In this document: positions 41,386-48,169 of the stretch, piece by piece
Numbering within the stretch: position 1 is the first letter of the stretch
How the letters are laid out: each line of letters begins with the position of its first letter
NCBI GenBank assembly: GCA_040754625.1
Contig: JBFMCF010000128.1
Location: 1 to 48,241 of the forward strand
From: a bacterium
GTDB lineage: Bacteria > JACRDZ01 > JAQUKH01
Direction of reading: 5' to 3'
DNA: 48,241 nt
The notes under the pieces: generated by a model
What the model was told of the DNA's origin: nothing
Database searches by the model: none
The model's input: only the letters and a program-made list of their open reading frames with translations
Made by a program: the position numbers and the translations under genes

Positions 41386-42938
41386 ACAACCCTTTTTCTT
41401 AAATCTAACATTTTATAAATCAAACCCATATTCAAATTCTCTCTCAGCACATTCGCCAGTTTATCAAATTCTATATCCTGGTCATAATTTGTCTCTGTTT
41501 TTAAAGGTTCCCATCCCTTTGCAATTCTAATCCTGTTTAAAAAATCCCTTCGGAACTTATCACTTTCAAACAATCCATGGATATACGTTCCTATAATTCT
41601 TCCACTCTTATCTATCATCCCGTCATAATCATTTGTTTCTTTACTTAAAATTTGGAATAATGGTTTAAAACCTTTTGGAACATTCGTTTTGCCATGATGT
41701 ATTTCATAACCGGAGATATTTAAACCAGATTTTAAATGCTTACCTCTTACCTGTGTCAGAGTTTTCTCTTTTTGCAGATTTGTTTCAATAGGCAATAATC
41801 CTAATCCGTCAATTTCTTTATTTTTAGATTCTATGCCATATTTATCAAATATTTTTTTACCAAGCATCTGATACCCGCCGCAGATACCGATCAGGACCGT
41901 AAACCGTGAACCGTGAATCGTGAATAAAATTTTTTCAGCAAAGCCTGATTTCCTGAGATATTGCAAATCACCGGTTGTGTTCTTTGTTCCGGGGAGGATT
42001 ATAATGTCAGGATTGCCTAATTCTCCCTGACTTCTCACATATCGCAATAACACATCAGGTTCTTTCTCAAGCGGGTCAAAATCAGTAAAATTGGAAATGT
42101 GAGGTAAATAAATTACCGCCACGTCCAATAATTTTTCCTTCTTCTCTTTTTGCTCTACTCTCTTTGCTCCACTTGTCCGCCGTGGAGGATGCACCATGCT
42201 TTCTATCGGCACCGAATCCTCCTCCGGTATCCTTACATCACGGAAATACGGAATCACACCAAGAACTTTTATCCCTGTGCGTTTTTCCAGAAATTTTATC
42301 CCTGGTTTAAGAAGATTTATGTCCCCGCGGAATTTATTTATTATTATTCCCCTTACCCTGTTTCTTTCCCTTCCGGTCAACAGTTCCAGCGTCCCGACCA
42401 CCCATGCTAACGCCCCGCCTTTATCAATATCACAAACCAGGATAACAGGCGCTCTGGCGTATTCCGCCATTTTCATATTTACAAAATCATGCGACTTTAA
42501 ATTTACCTCAGCCGGGCTTCCCGCCCCCTCGATAACAACAGCTTCATATTTATTGATCAGCCTATCAAAAGACTTATGGACTGTCTTTACCAGGCTTTTT
42601 TTATGTTTTATATACTGGACAGCCTCCATATTTCTGAGCGGTTTTCCTAATACAATTACCTGCGCGCATGTATCGGTGTTCGGTTTAATTAAAATAGGGT
42701 TCATTTCAACAGAAGGCTCAATACCCGCGGCATGCGCCTGGACCGCCTGCGCCCGTCCGATTTCCCCTCCTTCTTTCGTGACATATGAGTTCAATGCCAT
42801 ATTCTGTGCTTTAAAGGGGCAGGCCATGAAACCATCCTGCAAAAATATTCTGCAAAGTCCAGCCGTAATTACGCTTTTCCCGACACCTGAACCGGTCCCG
42901 CAGACCTGAATAGCTTTAGCTTTTTTCACCCAAAACAT
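41382..42938 (-). CDS. cobQ: Cobyric acid synthase (amidotransferase), with repeat-derived inserts
   Basis: A ~518-residue enzyme that amidates cobyrinic acid. Its dethiobiotin-synthetase-like N-domain has TGSGVGKSVITAGLCRIF and the C-terminal GATase has GICGGYQMLG (nucleophile Cys), EIHHGKT and GTYIHGLFE. Two inserts are unusual: about 20-25 residues (PPRRTSGAKRVEQKEKKEK) after EEDSV..E, and FTIHGSRFTV just before the Cys loop; both are encoded by 7-nt arrays. The ATG start touches a ribosome-like AAAGGA; a GTG at 42929 with 8-nt spacing is a good alternative. The first codons overlap the preceding aminotransferase gene. Confidence 0.93.
   Translation of the reverse strand: MFWVKKAKAIQVCGTGSGVGKSVITAGLCRIFLQDGFMACPFKAQNMALNSYVTKEGGEIGRAQAVQAHAAGIEPSVEMNPILIKPNTDTCAQVIVLGKPLRNMEAVQYIKHKKSLVKTVHKSFDRLINKYEAVVIEGAGSPAEVNLKSHDFVNMKMAEYARAPVILVCDIDKGGALAWVVGTLELLTGRERNRVRGIIINKFRGDINLLKPGIKFLEKRTGIKVLGVIPYFRDVRIPEEDSVPIESMVHPPRRTSGAKRVEQKEKKEKLLDVAVIYLPHISNFTDFDPLEKEPDVLLRYVRSQGELGNPDIIILPGTKNTTGDLQYLRKSGFAEKILFTIHGSRFTVLIGICGGYQMLGKKIFDKYGIESKNKEIDGLGLLPIETNLQKEKTLTQVRGKHLKSGLNISGYEIHHGKTNVPKGFKPLFQILSKETNDYDGMIDKSGRIIGTYIHGLFESDKFRRDFLNRIRIAKGWEPLKTETNYDQDIEFDKLANVLRENLNMGLIYKMLDLRKRVV
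41896..41930. repeat. Heptamer array (ACCGTGA) inside cobQ
   Basis: Five 7-nt units: ACCGTAA, ACCGTGA, ACCGTGA, ATCGTGA, ATAAAAT. In the minus-strand frame they encode FTIHGSRFT immediately upstream of the GATase nucleophile loop. Confidence 0.8.
42142..42176. repeat. Heptamer array in the second cobQ insert
   Basis: Units TTCTCTT, TTTGCTC, TACTCTC, TTTGCTC, CACTTGT, giving the Lys/Glu/Arg-rich insert between EEDSV and the conserved AVIYLPHISNFTDF block of CobQ. Confidence 0.65.
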
Positions 42939-43995
42939 CCTTTAATGCTTTAATTAATTTGATATTTTCACGCCGTTTTCTAATTGCGACCCTGAAATAT
43001 TCATTATTCAATCCCCTGAAATTCCCGCAGCTTCTGATCAAAATGCCTTTTGAAATAAGTTTATCTTTTAATTCATCTGCATTTTTGATTTTTCTGTTTC
43101 GAAGTTTGCATAATATAAAATTGACACTTGGGCAAAATACTTTAACACCCTCTGCTTTCCTGAGATTATTGAATAAAAAATCCTTCTCGGTGGAAATATT
43201 TTTCCTGGTATCTTTAATATATTTGTCTGCCTCTAAAATATCTTTTACTGCAGCCTGCGCGAATAAATTCACGTTCCACGGGTATTGAATGCCGCGGAGC
43301 ATTTTTATTAAATCTTTATGTCCTGCCGCGTATCCGATTCTTAACCCGGGAATCGCATACAATTTTGTCAACGACCTTATTACAATTAAATTTTTTGTTC
43401 TATTAACTTTCTCTATTAAACTAAATTCCTCACCATTAAAAAGAAACCCAATAAAAGCTTCATCCACTACCATAAGTTTATTATTTATTTCGCAATACTT
43501 AACCAATTCAAAAAGTTCATCTTTTTCCAAAAAATTTCCCGTCGGATTATTCGGGTTGCCCAAAAAAACTGCATCCATATTTTTAAGCAGCTTTTCTACT
43601 GCCTGGATATCAATCTTAAAATTGTCTTTTTCCTTTGTTTTATGGAAAACAATACCTGATTTATTTGCCTTTAACGCAAACTCATATTCGCTGAATGCCG
43701 GTGTAATAACCAAAGCGTTTTTAATATTTAAGGCCCTTGGGATTAAATAAATAAGTTCTATTGACCCGTTTCCCGCGATCAGATTATCTTCTTTTATGTT
43801 GTGATAAGCCGCTAAAAGCTTTTTGACACCGGTTGATTCCGGTTCAGGATAATTAATCAACCTGTCAATATTTCTTATAATATTAATCTTTAAACTTTTA
43901 GGAATACCCAGAGGATTTATATTTGCGCTGAAATCAACCAGCCTTTTATTTTCAGGATAAAGCCATATATTCCCGCCGTGAATTCGATTTATCAT
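42916..43995 (-). CDS. cobD: Threonine-phosphate decarboxylase-like aminotransferase (CobD/CobC type)
   Basis: A 359-residue fold-type I PLP enzyme. HGGNIWLYPENKRLVDFSANINPLG is the usual start of CobD/CobC threonine-phosphate decarboxylases; NPNNPTGNFL, VVDEAFIGF and RSLTKLYAIPGLRIGY (PLP Lys in SLTK) are catalytic. It makes (R)-1-aminopropan-2-yl phosphate for CbiB. HisC would be the alternative but the surrounding genes settle it. AGAGGGG precedes the ATG. Confidence 0.9.
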   Translation of the reverse strand: MINRIHGGNIWLYPENKRLVDFSANINPLGIPKSLKINIIRNIDRLINYPEPESTGVKKLLAAYHNIKEDNLIAGNGSIELIYLIPRALNIKNALVITPAFSEYEFALKANKSGIVFHKTKEKDNFKIDIQAVEKLLKNMDAVFLGNPNNPTGNFLEKDELFELVKYCEINNKLMVVDEAFIGFLFNGEEFSLIEKVNRTKNLIVIRSLTKLYAIPGLRIGYAAGHKDLIKMLRGIQYPWNVNLFAQAAVKDILEADKYIKDTRKNISTEKDFLFNNLRKAEGVKVFCPSVNFILCKLRNRKIKNADELKDKLISKGILIRSCGNFRGLNNEYFRVAIRKRRENIKLIKALKDVLGEKS

Positions 43996-44003
43996 TTTCC
44001 CCT

Positions 44004-44753
44004 CTAAAAATCCTTAAATAAAACCAAAACTAAACTAAATAAAAGAACTATAACCTCGCTGATTTCACTTGCCGCACCTATCGTATCCCCCGTCATTCCG
44101 CCTATTTTTCTCTTAAACCAGTTTACTATAAATAATATTGTAACTGCTGACAATATAAATATTAGTATTCCATTTATTTTTAGCAATACTGTGAATAGGC
44201 CCACTGTAAAAATTAGTCCAAAAACCAATTGTTTGTATGTTGTTTTGCCGACAAAATATTTTGCTTTGCCTTCTTTACGCGGATAATTGGTTTTATAACA
44301 GGCGGCCACCTGCATGAACTTACTGAATACCGCCATTAAAAAAATTATTTTCCAGAAATTTTCAAACGGCAGCAAAACTGTGAAAAGTGAATATTTTAAA
44401 ATTATAAGACACACAATGCCAATAACACCCATCGCGCCAACATGGCTGTCCCTCATAATTTCTAAAATTTTCGAAAGCTCTTTATCCCCGTAAAAACCGT
44501 CACAGGTATCAGCAAAACCATCAAGATGCATCCCTCCGTAAATAAAAATCGAAATAATCAGAATCAGCGCGCTTTCAACTTGTATTGGCAAAAATCGTAA
44601 AGTGAAAAGGCTTAAAACCAGAACAAGCCCAATGATCGCGCCAACAACCGGGAAATAAGTTAAAGATTTGCCGAAATCTTCTTCCCTTAATTCACCATTG
44701 ATATTAATGGGAAAAATGGTTAAAAATTGCAATGCGATTAGAAAATGTTTCAT
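44004..44753 (-). CDS. cobS: Adenosylcobinamide-GDP ribazoletransferase (cobalamin synthase)
   Basis: A ~249-residue membrane enzyme joining alpha-ribazole to adenosylcobinamide-GDP. The Mg2+ motif GGMHLDGFADTCDGFYG is present, with LREEDFGKSLTYFPVVGAIIG and GMTGDTIGAASEISEV. Start 44753 (MKHFLIAL) fits the family; the upstream ATG at 44774 lies inside a palindrome. No Shine-Dalgarno is visible because the palindrome occupies that place. Confidence 0.93.
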   Translation of the reverse strand: MKHFLIALQFLTIFPININGELREEDFGKSLTYFPVVGAIIGLVLVLSLFTLRFLPIQVESALILIISIFIYGGMHLDGFADTCDGFYGDKELSKILEIMRDSHVGAMGVIGIVCLIILKYSLFTVLLPFENFWKIIFLMAVFSKFMQVAACYKTNYPRKEGKAKYFVGKTTYKQLVFGLIFTVGLFTVLLKINGILIFILSAVTILFIVNWFKRKIGGMTGDTIGAASEISEVIVLLFSLVLVLFKDF

Positions 44754-44762
44754 AATTATTTT

Positions 44763-44784
44763 GGGCGAACACATGGGTTCGCCC
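44763..44784. repeat. Palindromic element upstream of cobS
   Basis: GGGCGAAC (44763-44770) pairs with GTTCGCCC (44777-44784) and is followed by CTAC, the end shared with the elements at 6475 and 17510. It forms a hairpin right before the cobS start and may affect its translation. Confidence 0.75.
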
Positions 44785-44792
44785 CTACAATT

Positions 44793-44820
44793 CTATGCAC
44801 TATGCTCCATGCTCTATGCT
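44793..44820. repeat. Heptamer array at the cobT stop
   Basis: Four units CTATGCA, CTATGCT, CCATGCT, CTATGCT. The last codons of cobT (SIEHGA) are formed by it. Confidence 0.8.
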
Positions 44821-45873
44821 TTTTTCCGATACACCCGCGCTTTCAAATGTCGCCATTTCATTCAGAATCTTTACACCCGCTTCAATCACAGTCATCGCAA
44901 GCGCCGCGCCTGTTCCTTCCCCCAGTCTTAAGTTGAGGTTTAGAACAGGATTTAACCCGATAAAATCCAAAATAACTTTATGGCCTTTTTCAACAGAGCA
45001 ATGCGAAGCAATCATGTAATCTTTAGTTTTAGGCTCAATTGTATAGGCAACAAGCGCCGCCGCTCCTGAAATAAAACCGTCAATAACAACCGGCACCCTG
45101 TGTGAAGCCGCCGCAAGAATCACGCCTGCCAACCCTCCGATTTCAAAGCCTCCGACCTTAGACAAAACATCCAATCCGTCCTCTGGATTTGGTTTATTTA
45201 TTAAAAGGCCTTTCTTGATTGTTTCTATTTTATTCGCTAATCCTTTATCATCAATCCCCGTTCCCCTGCCCGTAACATCTTCGGCCTTGCACCCTGTAAT
45301 CGATGAAACAATCGCGCTTGAAGGAGTTGTGTTGCCAATCCCCATATCACCTGTCCCTGCAATATCGATCCCATTTTTTAATTCTTCTTCAAATATTTCA
45401 ATCCCAGCCTCAATAGACCGAATCGCCTCTTCTTTTGTCATTGCATTCCCCTTCGTAAAATTCTTCGTCCCTAAATTAACTTTTTTCACTTTTAACTTTT
45501 CACTTTTAACTTTTAACTCTTCAGCCACTCCCATATCCACCACAACAACCCTCGCCCCCGCATGCCTTGCCAACACATTTATCCCCGCTCCGCCATTTAT
45601 AAAGTTGTAAACCATCTGGGGCGTCACTTCTTTAGGAAACGCGCTTACGCCCTCTTCCGTTACTCCATGATCTCCCGCCATTGTAAAAATAACCTTACTT
45701 TTTAACAACGGATTATCAATCCTTGTAATTTCAACTACCTGTTTAGCCAGGTCTTCAAGCCTTCCCAGACTCCCCTGGGGCTTGGTAAGATTATCCAGCC
45801 TTTTTTGGGTTTTTCCCGCCAAAGAATTGTCTATTTTGTTAATCCTGTTTATTGTTTCTTTTAGTATCTGCAT
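44800..45873 (-). CDS. cobT: Nicotinate-nucleotide-dimethylbenzimidazole phosphoribosyltransferase
   Basis: A 357-residue enzyme that activates the lower ligand base. KPQGSLGRLEDLAKQVVEI, VIFTMAGDHGVTEEGVSAFPKEVT, GAGINVLARHAGA, GDMGIGNTT and LGEGTGAALAM (general-base Glu) are all conserved. Residues VKSEKLKVKK after VAEEL come from a 7-nt array (45486-45520) and the C-terminal SIEHGA from another. AAGGAG lies 5 nt before the ATG, which is inside the Cys-rich gene. Confidence 0.95.
   Translation of the reverse strand: MQILKETINRINKIDNSLAGKTQKRLDNLTKPQGSLGRLEDLAKQVVEITRIDNPLLKSKVIFTMAGDHGVTEEGVSAFPKEVTPQMVYNFINGGAGINVLARHAGARVVVVDMGVAEELKVKSEKLKVKKVNLGTKNFTKGNAMTKEEAIRSIEAGIEIFEEELKNGIDIAGTGDMGIGNTTPSSAIVSSITGCKAEDVTGRGTGIDDKGLANKIETIKKGLLINKPNPEDGLDVLSKVGGFEIGGLAGVILAAASHRVPVVIDGFISGAAALVAYTIEPKTKDYMIASHCSVEKGHKVILDFIGLNPVLNLNLRLGEGTGAALAMTVIEAGVKILNEMATFESAGVSEKSIEHGA
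45486..45520. repeat. Heptamer array (TCACTTT/TAACTTT) inside cobT
   Basis: Five units TCACTTT, TAACTTT, TCACTTT, TAACTTT, TAACTCT. Encodes the ELKVKSEKLKVK segment in frame, between VVDMGVAE and VNLGTKNF of CobT. Confidence 0.85.
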
Positions 45874-46108
45874 CTATTCTCCTTTTGTTTTTCCGGATTA
45901 TTTTAAAAATATTATCTACAGTTTTCTTTTTATGTATCCAGTTACAATGCTCGCACGACCAGATATTTTTCTTAAACTTTATTGAATAAACATATTCCCC
46001 CCTGAGTTGATTTCCACAAGGATATAACGGGCAATAACAAAACGTGCAGTCTTCCAATCCTTCATGGCATGGATAAAATTTACAGAATTTGTTAGCTCTG
46101 CTTATCAT
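45839..46108 (-). CDS. Cysteine-rich small domain protein in the cobalamin operon
   Basis: An 89-residue protein with ten Cys residues in pairs (FCKFYPCH, CTFCYCPLYPCGNQ, CEHCNWIHKK), matching the PF04071-type Cys-rich small domain, probably binding Zn or an Fe-S cluster. Such proteins occur in cobalamin clusters of anaerobes; the role is unknown, perhaps metal handling or lower-ligand processing (inference). AGGAG precedes the ATG. The last 35 bp overlap cobT. Confidence 0.85.
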   Translation of the reverse strand: MISRANKFCKFYPCHEGLEDCTFCYCPLYPCGNQLRGEYVYSIKFKKNIWSCEHCNWIHKKKTVDNIFKIIRKNKRRIDADTKRNNKQD

Positions 46109-46110
46109 TA

Positions 46111-46638
46111 TTAGCTCCTACTCTTTATTTTTACGGGAACTCCCGCCTGCATAAAAACTACTTCTTCCGCGTTTTTTGCCATTATCTGATTAGCAAATCC
46201 TATTAAATCCGCAAACCGCCTTCCCAGCGGATTATCCGGAACCAAACTACTACCCACATCATTAGAAACCAAAATTACAGTCCGCTTGCTTTTTGAAACA
46301 ACATTTTTTAATTTTTTAATTTTTTTTATTATCTCCGGTTCTTTTAATTCTTTAAGAAACAAATTAGACACTAATAAACCCAGACAATCAATTATTATTA
46401 CTTCATATTCATTACCTGTTTTCTCTATCATCCCAGTAACATCTTCATTTTCCTCAATAGTCTTCCATGTTTTAGGCCTTGAGGATTTATGGAGTTTGAT
46501 CCTCTTTTTCATCTCTTCATCAGAAGCGGTTGCCGTCGCGATAAATGCAACCTTTTTGCCCAGCTTTTTTGCCAATTGAACAGCATAAGAACTTTTCCCG
46601 CTTTTTATCCCGCCAAAAATAAAGATAAATTTATTCAT
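46111..46638 (-). CDS. cobU: Adenosylcobinamide kinase/guanylyltransferase
   Basis: A 175-residue protein: P-loop FGGIKSGKSSYAVQLA, TATASDEEMKKRIKLHKSSRP, VIIDCLGLLVSN, VSNDVGSSLVPDNPLGRRFADL. Bifunctional, it phosphorylates adenosylcobinamide and adds GMP. First gene after the cobalamin riboswitch, so its leader holds the regulatory elements. The RBS nearest the ATG (GGAAAG) is modest; a better AAAGGAGGG is 16 nt away and part of a hairpin. Confidence 0.95.
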   Translation of the reverse strand: MNKFIFIFGGIKSGKSSYAVQLAKKLGKKVAFIATATASDEEMKKRIKLHKSSRPKTWKTIEENEDVTGMIEKTGNEYEVIIIDCLGLLVSNLFLKELKEPEIIKKIKKLKNVVSKSKRTVILVSNDVGSSLVPDNPLGRRFADLIGFANQIMAKNAEEVVFMQAGVPVKIKSRS

Positions 46639-46653
46639 CTTTGCTTTCCGAAT

Positions 46654-46712
46654 ACCCTCCTTTGCTAAAGCTTCGGAGGGTTATTTTCTTCACTTCCAAC
46701 AGTGAAGAAAAT
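46654..46712 (-). promoter_or_regulatory. Two hairpins in the cobU leader, one covering a Shine-Dalgarno-like site
   Basis: ACCCTCC/GGAGGGT (46654-46660, 46675-46681; the AAAGGAGGG motif sits in one arm) and ATTTTCTTCAC/GTGAAGAAAAT (46683-46693, 46702-46712; 11 bp). They lie between the transcription terminator and the cobU ATG. Confidence 0.7.
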
Positions 46713-46750
46713 AAAAAACCCTTAACACCAAAATATTGATGCTAAGGGTT
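46713..46750 (-). terminator. Riboswitch-controlled terminator before cobU
   Basis: On the minus strand AACCCTTA (46743-46750) pairs with TAAGGGTT (46717-46724), then six T. An AAGGGT stretch upstream (rev. of 46769-46776) and AGGGTGCA (46748-46756) can pair with the left arm instead, so an antiterminator is possible. Position between riboswitch and first gene supports a cobalamin-induced attenuator. Confidence 0.8.
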
Positions 46751-46785
46751 GCACCCTGATTTAACTTCACCCTTTCCTCGAGGAA

Positions 46786-46872
46786 ACGCGTAAACGTGTA
46801 TATGCGTTGATGCGTATATGCGCTAAAATTCTTAATACGCGTCTATGCTTCACACTTCAACGCTTCTACGCA
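46786..46872. repeat. Degenerate 7-8-nt repeats between riboswitch and terminator
   Basis: Runs such as ACGCGTA, AACGTGT, ATATGCG, TTGATGCG, TATATGCG and, further on, ACGCGTCT, ATGCTTCA, ACGCTTCT. Unit lengths alternate 7 and 8. Part lies within the expected expression platform. Confidence 0.6.
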
Positions 46873-46875
46873 AGT

Positions 46876-47080
46876 ACAGGCAGGTATTCTGGCTTTCCGG
46901 CACTTTCAGCAGCCTTCCCACCCCGATTTCACATCGGGACAGTGGCAAACAATCGCTAAAAGCTTCCTCTTCTCTTTCACGCATCCACGCTTTTGCGCTT
47001 CTACGCATCATCTCTTCAAAAAGGACCGGATTACAGCGGCGGGACCGCGCCGGTTTCCAACCGGCTTCCCTGAACCTGTA
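46876..47080 (-). promoter_or_regulatory. Cobalamin riboswitch controlling the cob/btu operon
   Basis: On the minus strand: ACAGGTTCAGGGAAG, CCGGTTGGAAACCGG stem, core CGCGGTCCCGCCGCTGTAATCC, GCCACTG/GGTGGGAAGGC region, then GCCAGAATACCTGCCTGT; ACAGG pairs with CCTGT as P1. This matches the AdoCbl-type aptamer. The segment between GTAATCCGGTCC and GCCACTG is about 85 nt, roughly three times the usual, and contains an 8-nt tandem array. It is followed by the attenuator and cobU. Confidence 0.92.
46979..47010. repeat. Octamer tandem array inside the riboswitch variable arm
   Basis: Four 8-nt units: ACGCATCC, ACGCTTTT, GCGCTTCT, ACGCATCA. On the RNA it lies in the peripheral loop, outside the cobalamin-binding core. 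Confidence 0.75.
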
Positions 47081-47178
47081 ATTTCAAAAATTATTATATA
47101 TAAAAACAAAAAAAAGTCAATTAAAATTAATGGATATCTTGCCTAAAATCCTTTTTGATATTTTTTCCCAAATATCAC

Positions 47179-47207
47179 TTGACAATTTTATTGCGATGTT
47201 ATAACAT
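47179..47207 (+). promoter_or_regulatory. Promoter and likely autoregulatory operator of the AbrB-Doc pair
   Basis: TTGACA (47179-47184), 17-nt spacer, TAACAT (47202-47207). The palindrome GTTATAAC (47199-47205 region) and a repeated ATAAC nearby overlap the -10, as expected for antitoxin autorepression. Confidence 0.6.
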
Positions 47208-47240
47208 TGTAATAACCTTAGAAGAAATGGAGGCAAAATC

Positions 47241-47483
47241 ATGTTAAGAAAAATATGTTCTGTCGGCAATAGCCAGGGGGTTTTGATACCAAAAGAAATC
47301 CTTAAAAAAGCGAATTTGACAACCGGCGATGAAATTGAATTAAGTTTTGAGGAGAAAAACAAAAAAATTATCATAAAGTCTGTAAAATCTTATCACGAAC
47401 CGATAGATCCGGAGTTCGCGTCACAGGTCAAGGAATTTATCCAGCAATATAAACCCGCTTTGAAAGAACTTGCGAAAAAATGA
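47241..47483 (+). CDS. SpoVT/AbrB-type antitoxin
   Basis: An 80-residue protein. Residues 1-45 (RKICSVGNSQGVLIPKEILKKANLTTGDEIELSFEE) form the swapped-hairpin AbrB/MazE DNA-binding fold; the C-terminal 35 residues (about 48-80), helical and charged, should wrap the toxin. GGAGG sits 7 nt before the ATG. The stop overlaps the Doc start by 4 bases. Confidence 0.92.
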   Translation: MLRKICSVGNSQGVLIPKEILKKANLTTGDEIELSFEEKNKKIIIKSVKSYHEPIDPEFASQVKEFIQQYKPALKELAKK

Positions 47484-47866
47484 AATACCTGACTACTGAA
47501 CAAATTTTATTTATTCATTACCGGTTAATCGAAGAAACCGGCGGGAGCCATGGAGTCAGGGACACCTCACTGCTTAAATCCGCGCAGGCACGCCCTATAT
47601 CAACATTCGGCGGAAATGACCTTTATCCTGATATTTTCACAAAAACCGCCGCATTGACGCATTCATTAATTAAAAATCATCCTTTTATCGATGGCAATAA
47701 AAGAACGGCGATAACTTCCGGCTCGCTTTTCCTGGCACGCAATAATTATTTACTGAAAGCTTCAAATGAAGAACTTGAAAAATTTACTTTGAAAATCGCC
47801 GCCCGGAAAATCCAGATTGAAAAAATCGCGGATTGGTTCAAAAAACATTCAATTATAAAAAATTAG
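47480..47866 (+). CDS. doc: Doc/Fic-family death-on-curing toxin
   Basis: A 128-residue Fic-fold protein with the signature NHPFIDGNKRTA (H-x-F-x-D-G-N-K-R), as in phage P1 Doc, which phosphorylates EF-Tu. The N-terminus MKYLTTEQILFIHYRLIEETGG is typical. It pairs with an AbrB-type antitoxin instead of Phd, a common variant. Overlapping genes indicate coupled expression. Confidence 0.93.
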   Translation: MKYLTTEQILFIHYRLIEETGGSHGVRDTSLLKSAQARPISTFGGNDLYPDIFTKTAALTHSLIKNHPFIDGNKRTAITSGSLFLARNNYLLKASNEELEKFTLKIAARKIQIEKIADWFKKHSIIKN

Positions 47867-48169
47867 CCATATTAATCTGTCTTTTTTTATTTTTTGCCAA
47901 AAGTTTACCTTTTCACGCTTTTGTCGACATAATCGTGAAAATATTAAAATAAAAGGCATTTTTTACGGTTTTGTCTATAATTATATTTGGATAGAAACAA
48001 ATAGTAATAGATTTGAACGCGCCGATTTCCCCTTAACCCTCATCTTCAGCCGAGCCGTCAAATAAAATCTTCCCTGTTTTTTTTGAAATGATTAACCGTT
48101 AATAAATTCATACTTTGATTCCTGAGAAGTAACTCTTGATTTAGAAATTATACTATGCTATAAAGAGTC
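47867..48169. other. Gene-free stretch after doc
   Basis: About 300 bp, very AT-rich, without a convincing open frame on either strand. It contains one inverted repeat, TTTTCACG (47910-47917) with CGTGAAAA (47934-47941) around GTCGAC, and a weak echo of it (ACGGTTTTGTCTATAA at 47967-47982). Nothing else is recognised. Confidence 0.6.

Noticed and set aside
42196-42909. 237-codon plus-strand frame opposite cobQ
   Set aside because: Antisense to conserved cobQ motifs; no initiation signals.
42916-43995. Histidinol-phosphate aminotransferase (hisC)
   Set aside because: Same fold, but placement between cobS and cobQ in a riboswitch-controlled operon and the HGGN opening favour the cobalamin threonine-phosphate decarboxylase.
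46786-47010. CRISPR-like array near the riboswitch
   Set aside because: Units are 7-8 nt and contiguous with no spacers; this is a simple tandem repeat.
46845-47081. Plus-strand open frame over the riboswitch (LRKYRQVFWLSGT...)
   Set aside because: It is explained by the cobalamin riboswitch on the other strand; the peptide has no family resemblance and the frame is a by-product.
47117-47374. Minus-strand open frame overlapping the AbrB gene
   Set aside because: It is antisense to a well supported antitoxin with promoter and RBS; composition is that of a shadow frame.
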